Of a DNA stretch of 6,582 bases, positions 6,424 to 6,582 are shown piece after piece. The notes under the pieces were generated by a model that was not told the origin of the DNA, did no database searches, and saw nothing but the letters and a program-made list of their open reading frames with translations. Position numbers and translations under genes: made by a program. Location of the stretch: assembly GCA_002371115.1 (NCBI GenBank), contig DFFY01000098.1:24754-31335 (forward strand). Reading direction: 5' to 3'. The DNA comes from Bacteroidales bacterium UBA3764. GTDB taxonomy: Bacteria; Bacteroidota; Bacteroidia; Bacteroidales; UBA932. Each line of letters opens with the position of its first letter. The stretch's first letter is position 1.

Positions 6424-6433
6424 AAAGGAGGTG
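6424..6433 (+). promoter_or_regulatory. Exceptionally strong Shine-Dalgarno site of rpsU
   Basis: AAAGGAGGTG matches ten consecutive bases of the general complement of the bacterial 16S rRNA 3' end and stands 7 bases before the ATG. Of the other four complete starts here, three have no comparable site and the sirtuin start has only AAAAGGA. In Bacteroidetes ribosomes the anti-Shine-Dalgarno is held by bS21 with bS6 and bS18, and strong sites are rare, so one in front of the bS21 gene itself suggests autoregulation. Confidence 0.8.
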
Positions 6434-6440
6434 TAAAAGC

Positions 6441-6582
6441 ATGATCATCGTACCCATCAAAGAAGGCGAAAACATCGAGAGAGCCCTGAAGAAATTCAAG
6501 CGCAAATTCGAAAAGACCGGAGCCGTCCGCGAGATGCGTTCCCGCAAGAACTTCGAAAAGCCTTCCGTGAAAAAGCGCATGG
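6441..6582 (+). CDS. rpsU: 30S ribosomal protein bS21 (3' end beyond window)
   Basis: bS21 is a small basic protein of the 30S platform next to the 3' end of 16S rRNA. The first 47 codons are visible. They begin MIIVPIKEGENIERALKKF, and the protein continues with the basic helices KRKFEKTG (residues 20-27) and FEKPSVKKRM (38-47), typical of the Bacteroidetes form, which is about 64 residues long; some 15-20 residues lie off the right edge. The start is fixed by the strong Shine-Dalgarno 7 bases upstream and by the family N-terminus. It is divergent from the EF-hand operon, with overlapping promoters. In Bacteroidetes bS21 helps to sequester the anti-Shine-Dalgarno, which may allow it to control its own mRNA. 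Confidence 0.95.
   Translation, partial: MIIVPIKEGENIERALKKFKRKFEKTGAVREMRSRKNFEKPSVKKRM

Overview
This window looks like a chromosomal segment of a member of the Bacteroidota, most likely order Bacteroidales. The evidence is the protein sequences (DnaX, LptB and bS21 of Bacteroidales type), promoters of the Bacteroidetes form (TTTG, about 20 bp, TAnnTTTG), little Shine-Dalgarno signal at most starts, and a palindromic repeat with TGTCATTTCGA / GAGAAATC cores of a kind seen dispersed in such genomes. The DNA is GC-rich by eye. I cannot name the genus. I see no phage, transposase, CRISPR, tRNA or rRNA.

Layout: five genes read leftward and one rightward. From right to left on the minus strand they are: a 705-aa three-helix membrane protein with a cytoplasmic EF-hand (4189-6306); a 382-aa P-loop ATPase whose start overlaps that stop by one base (3041-4189); a sirtuin-type NAD-dependent deacylase 13 bp further on (2323-3027); dnaX, the clamp-loader tau subunit (550-2262); and, 88 bp later, the 5' two thirds of lptB, the ATPase of lipopolysaccharide export, cut by the window edge. 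On the plus strand, rpsU (ribosomal protein bS21) starts at 6441 and is cut by the right edge. The two outward promoters overlap in the 134-bp gap 6307-6440.

The EF-hand protein, the ATPase and possibly the sirtuin look like one transcription unit. Overlap of the first two implies translational coupling, so they may act together at the inner membrane; their function is not known to me. dnaX has its own candidate promoter and lptB may be co-transcribed with it. These genes serve unrelated housekeeping roles: replication, outer-membrane biogenesis, translation and protein deacylation.

Most interesting points: a palindromic repeat embedded in frame in the dnaX linker; an unusually strong Shine-Dalgarno sequence before rpsU in a phylum whose ribosomes mostly ignore such sites; a sirtuin with no cysteines at the usual zinc site; a G-quadruplex motif competing with a hairpin upstream of lptB; and the uncharacterised EF-hand membrane protein/ATPase pair.
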